Part shown: positions 59,694 to 64,000 of the stretch, piece by piece
Layout of the letters: every line of letters starts with the position of its first letter
How positions within the stretch are numbered: position 1 is the first letter of the stretch
From: Corynebacterium sp. NML98-0116
Lineage (GTDB): Bacteria; Actinomycetota; Actinomycetes; Mycobacteriales; Mycobacteriaceae
Assembly: GCF_001767255.1 (NCBI RefSeq)
Contig: NZ_CP017639.1
Coordinates: forward strand, 1,634,875 to 1,698,874
Length of the DNA stretch: 64,000 nt
Direction: 5' to 3'
The notes under the pieces: model-generated
Seen by the model: only the letters and a program-made list of their open reading frames with translations
Told to the model about the DNA's origin: nothing
Database searches by the model: none
Program-made: the position numbers and the translations under genes

Positions 59694-60437
59694 ATGACCA
59701 CACCACAGATTCAATTTCACGGTTACCCGAAGCGACCAGTACCAGACATCCTGGGAGGATCGGATTGGGACGTTCCGATGGTCGATCGCGACAGCGACTC
59801 GATCTTTCTGCTCGTGGAGTACCTGAAGATAACCGATCCGGAGAACGCGAACGAGCCGACCGCGTACAAGATGGTGTCCCAACTCAACCAGGAGCACACA
59901 GAATTGGAGCGCAAAGCGATCGACGTACTGCGCTCGACACCGGGCATTCAACAGGACAAGGATCAATCCCTGTACCGAATAATGTTCCAGTTTTTGCAGT
60001 ACCAAGTAGGACAGCTCGTGATTAAAGCCTTGGAAGCGACGGGAGGGAACGCAACGAGGCTGGTAGGAATGATGCGCTGGCACAATCCAGGGATCGCACC
60101 AGCAGAAACGAACGACGCAGTGATGAAGACTACCGTGGAGGAAGCACTGAAAACGTTGGGCAAAGACCACAGCCCGCAGGCTGTCGAGGAACTTTGGCGG
60201 CAGCTGAACCAACAGGTCGATCTGTTGTCGCAGACTCGGAGAGCGCAGCGATTAGCGGGATGGGCGGAGGACATCCAGAGCCTTCCGGACAGCAGCGACG
60301 AGATGAAACGAATCTTCCTGCAGGATCAGAACGAAGCCGCCTGGACGGTAATCGACCAACATCTGACGGAGCCGATCAACGCGCTGATGGAGCAGCAGGA
60401 AGAAGAGGATCCCTGGGCGGTGGACTGGGACAGTTAA
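59694..60437 (+). CDS. Unknown protein, paralog B
   Basis: 247 residues, ATG preceded by GAAGGGAG. Clearly homologous to paralog A across its full length: shared FHGYPKRPVPDI, GGSDWD, LVEYLKITDP, MKTTVEEALKTLG, FLQDQN-AAWTVIDQHLTEPI and the acidic end EEEDPWAVDWDS. Differences cluster in the middle (about residues 60-135 and 180-205). No membrane span, signal peptide or known motif. The strong match at both ends with variable middle may point to exchange or to a specificity region. Confidence 0.8.
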   Translation: MTTPQIQFHGYPKRPVPDILGGSDWDVPMVDRDSDSIFLLVEYLKITDPENANEPTAYKMVSQLNQEHTELERKAIDVLRSTPGIQQDKDQSLYRIMFQFLQYQVGQLVIKALEATGGNATRLVGMMRWHNPGIAPAETNDAVMKTTVEEALKTLGKDHSPQAVEELWRQLNQQVDLLSQTRRAQRLAGWAEDIQSLPDSSDEMKRIFLQDQNEAAWTVIDQHLTEPINALMEQQEEEDPWAVDWDS

Positions 60438-60600
60438 GCGGGGTTGTCGATACCGCAACTCGTTCTGGCACACCGGTTCGGTTTGACCGGTCAAGCTTGG
60501 AACGGGTTGCGTCCTCGCCGCGAGCGCGCGTCGAAGCCAACATTGAGGCAATACGTCCCGCGCAGCACGGAATACACGGTGCGCTCAATATCGTGTGCGC

Positions 60601-61080
60601 TCATGACTGCCCTGCTTCAAATTGCTCGAACGCGTGTTTTGCCTCAATAAGATGGATACGACGAACCGCCTCCTCAACGACTTCGCCTACAACGCTCCTA
60701 ACATCGCCCGTGCCCAGGAGAGCGTTGACAGCATCAATCTGTTCATCCGTCACTTCGTCGTCGACACCCGCAGGAACCTGGTAATACTTGGCCAACAAGT
60801 ACCTAGAAAGGTCTTCTGTCAACGCGTTCAATCGCTGAAACTGCGCTCCAAGGGTTTCCGGCCCCAAAAGCCGCACTGCTTGGTCAATGCCAAAGACCTG
60901 CCACCCGCTTGCATCCGCCTTGCTGTCATCTCCTCCCCATGTTGCCGCGCACTCGGCGATATGTGATACGAGCAATTCTTTGGTTCGGTGCTTAATCAGG
61001 CTCCATGCCCGTGGCGACACACCGTTAAAAGCCCTGCTCATTGACACAATGTGTTCATTAATCGTGGTTGTTTTCATCAT
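60601..61080 (-). CDS. Unknown helical protein
   Basis: 159 residues, ATG with GGAG 11 nt upstream. Mostly helical and acidic; ends EAKHAFEQFEAGQS. No domain recognised. It lies between paralog B (convergent) and the insertion-sequence relic and may belong to the same island. Confidence 0.6.
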   Translation of the reverse strand: MMKTTTINEHIVSMSRAFNGVSPRAWSLIKHRTKELLVSHIAECAATWGGDDSKADASGWQVFGIDQAVRLLGPETLGAQFQRLNALTEDLSRYLLAKYYQVPAGVDDEVTDEQIDAVNALLGTGDVRSVVGEVVEEAVRRIHLIEAKHAFEQFEAGQS

Positions 61081-61169
61081 GGCAATACTCCATCTGCGAA
61101 TGCTTGTCTATATTTAGACGCTGGAGACCGCGTCTCGGTTCCCAACGCTATTGCTCGAAGATCGAGTGT

Positions 61170-61733
61170 GGGCGTAAGCGACATTTTGTGTGTATATGTC
61201 TATCTGGTTTCCCGGGATGGCCTCGGCCAACAACCAGATATGGTTTTCAAAACAGTTCCATTTGCCCGTTTTGAAAAATCAACACCGAATGACGTCTGGT
61301 GTGTGGTATGGAGTCTGCGGGCAGCACAGGAACCCCAGCGAGATCAAGGACTCTAAGGAACTAGAACCAGCCGCCTGTGCGTTGGGCGGTCGCATATAGC
61401 CAGGGGGACGAGCAAAGCCCTTGACGTGCACAATTCTGGTCGCATAGAGGTATCGGGGGTTCCGGTCGACCTCATTGCATCGACCAACCCAGGTCAGCGG
61501 TGATTTGGATGATTTTGGGGCTATTTTGCCGATTTTGCGCTGACCTGCGTTGGTAAACCGGAGTAGGTCGACGGGAAGAGGTCGACGGGCCGAAAGAATT
61601 CGATACCGGCATTGATCATCAGTGGAACCCCAGCTTAGGCGTGAGAAAAGGGTGGGCTGGACGCAGCTAAACACACACAAAATGTCCCTTATCGCGACAC
61701 ACCGTAAAAACACACAAAATGTCCCTTAAGCCC
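61170..61733 (+). mobile_element. Deleted IS1249-type relic, 564 bp
   Basis: Left end GGGCGTAAGCGACATTTTGT and right end (reverse complement GGGCTTAAGGGACATTTTGT) match at all but two of about 24 positions and resemble the ends of the intact element at 13322. The right end is doubled (inner copy about 61670-61690), with CGACACACCGT between copies, as in the intact element (CGACACGCCGA). The interior has only fragments that faintly recall a zinc-ribbon start (TSGVWYGVCG). A 9-bp inverted repeat lies at 61491-61546. No target duplication is seen. Confidence 0.7.
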
Positions 61734-61777
61734 CTAACAGGATGTCGCCAGGGTCAGTGTCCAGCGACAGCGCTAAA

Positions 61778-61823
61778 ACCGCTCTAATTCAGCGAAAATC
61801 GAAGAATTAGAGCGGTGTTTTTT
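61778..61823 (+). terminator. Strong bidirectional terminator
   Basis: Perfect 13-bp arms ACCGCTCTAATTC (61778-61790) and GAATTAGAGCGGT (61804-61816), followed on + by G and six T, and on minus by TTTTAG. It probably ends transcription from the FMN reductase gene on minus and from the island on +. Confidence 0.8.
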
Positions 61824-61952
61824 GAAGCGTCCTGGGTTCAGATTCAGGTAACTCAAGGATGAGTGTGAATCCGGGGTTTGTGTCTTTGAGAAGGCCCTTT
61901 AGAAGCCTTCAAGTACTTCGTAGAGGGCGGTGGCTAGGGTTAGTCGCCGTCG

Positions 61953-62534
61953 CTAGCTGTGCTTGGCTGTTAATGTCATGTCGACCAACTGCAGGAAGCG
62001 TATAACGTAGTCTTTGACAAAGCCTGCGGTGCCTTCATTGAGATGGCCGGAGTCTTCGAAGAGGGTGGGGGATTGGCCAAGGAATACCTCGGGCTGACCA
62101 GGAAGCGGCATATCGAAGTAGGACAGGGCGAGCCGGAGGTTCTTCTGTGAACTGTAGCCGCCCATGCGGCCTACAGAGTGACTGATGATACCTGCGGGAA
62201 GGTTCTTCCAAGCCACATCCGAGTTGGGCTTGGAACCGATGTCCACTGCATTCTTGAGACAGGCAGGGATAGTACGGTTATTTTCCGGGGTAACAAAGAG
62301 GACGCCGCTCGAGTTCTTGATGGTGTCGCGGAAAGTGGTGTACTCAGCTGGAATGGGCTTGTCCGTGACCGAGGGGTCATCGTAGTCGAAGTCATAGAGC
62401 GGCAAGTCACGGATTTCAACGATGTCTGCCTGGTAGTTTTCAGGGATCATTGTGAGCACTTCGTGTGCAATCTTGCGCGCAAATGAGCCGCGGCGCAGGC
62501 TGCCGACGATAACACTAATGCGTGGGGTGGTCAT
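61953..62534 (-). CDS. NADPH-dependent FMN reductase
   Basis: 193 residues from the ATG at 62534, preceded by GAAAGGA. Flavodoxin-like fold with VIVGSLRRGSFARKIA for FMN phosphate binding and FVTPENNRTIPACLKNAVD as the second flavin loop. It reduces flavin or quinones with NADPH. It follows the nrdF gene and a small ORF on the same strand; a role in electron supply for the ribonucleotide reductase is possible but not shown. Confidence 0.88.
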   Translation of the reverse strand: MTTPRISVIVGSLRRGSFARKIAHEVLTMIPENYQADIVEIRDLPLYDFDYDDPSVTDKPIPAEYTTFRDTIKNSSGVLFVTPENNRTIPACLKNAVDIGSKPNSDVAWKNLPAGIISHSVGRMGGYSSQKNLRLALSYFDMPLPGQPEVFLGQSPTLFEDSGHLNEGTAGFVKDYVIRFLQLVDMTLTAKHS

Positions 62535-62574
62535 AGGAAGTCCTTTCTTCTTAGTTGGGCGTAGGTACGTGCGA

Positions 62575-63904
<1,330 letters not shown>

Positions 63905-64000
63905 CTACAGAGCACAGGAAACGCAGCCTTCGACCTCGGTTCCCTGGAGTGCAGGTTGGCGTAAACGGATGTAGTACAAGGTCTTGATTCCGGCTTTCCA
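63905..64000 (-). CDS. nrdE: Class Ib ribonucleotide reductase large subunit NrdE, C-terminal end (partial)
   Basis: 31 residues remain, reading [20 protein letters not shown] and ending [10 protein letters not shown]. The final Cys-x2-Cys pair is the swinging redox tail of NrdE that is re-reduced by NrdH. The rest of the gene is beyond the window edge. Followed by nrdF on the same strand. Confidence 0.93.
   Translation of the reverse strand, partial: WKAGIKTLYYIRLRQPALQGTEVEGCVSCAL

Noticed and set aside
49457..61733. Prophage or integrative element with integrase
   Set aside because: No integrase, portal, capsid, relaxase or tRNA attachment site is visible; the segment looks like an accessory island without mobility genes apart from the IS relic.

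Overview
The window is a chromosomal segment of a urease-positive Corynebacterium (or very close relative). The main reasons are a tmRNA whose tag reads AEKNSQRDYALAA, the ftsE-ftsX-smpB-tmRNA-prfB block beside two inositol-phosphatase/hisN genes, a 16S-23S spacer without tRNA genes, DtxR-like boxes before an iron ABC cassette, a class Ib nrdEF pair, and an IS1249-type insertion sequence. Species cannot be fixed from sequence reading alone.

Layout. 1-1550: tail of an XPB-type helicase, a DUF3239-like membrane protein and a GNAT acetyltransferase, all on +. 1627-7622: one complete rRNA operon on the minus strand with leader, promoter and terminator. 7623-11386: iron-chelate ABC cassette (binding protein, two permeases, ATPase) with DtxR-like sites. 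11651-13282: two tiny coupled membrane proteins, an NAD(P)-binding protein and a small membrane protein. 13322-14818: an intact-looking IS1249-type element with 27-bp terminal repeats and an 8-bp target duplication. 14908-20933: conserved core (tmRNA, SDR, smpB, ftsX, ftsE, prfB, IMPase, hisN). 20956-24809: secreted serine protease, M20 hydrolase, DUF418 protein, ElaA-like acetyltransferase. 24886-33171: an ABC importer with a His-rich ArsR regulator, convergent with the urease cluster ureABC-EFGD, which contains a terminator between ureC and ureE. 33305-36214: EamA transporter with a His tail, CDF exporter, lipoprotein. 36269-40085: SLC13 transporter, histidine kinase and single-domain response regulator in one operon. 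40091-43047: second metal/siderophore ABC cassette behind a perfect palindromic operator. 43205-49106: argCJBD and gdh.

49457-61733 is an accessory island. Two paralogous genes of unknown function (49457-50203 and 59694-60437) bracket about 9.5 kb holding an RHIM-like-motif protein, an MmeI-like single-chain restriction-modification enzyme, a small membrane protein, two unknown genes bracketed by two copies of a ~220-bp element with a 95-nt hairpin, an orphan Phd antitoxin with a collapsed relE, and a UvrA2-like ATPase. A 564-bp relic of an IS1249-type element follows. The window ends with an FMN reductase, a small ORF, nrdF and the last codons of nrdE, all on minus.

The clearest themes are metal supply (three FecCD-type importers, a CDF exporter, a urease needing nickel, a metal-dependent ribonucleotide reductase), nitrogen/arginine metabolism (urease, argCJBD, gdh) and a defence-like island bracketed by a gene family I do not recognise. 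The strongest candidates for something undescribed are that paralog pair and the duplicated hairpin element around genes 54986-55972.
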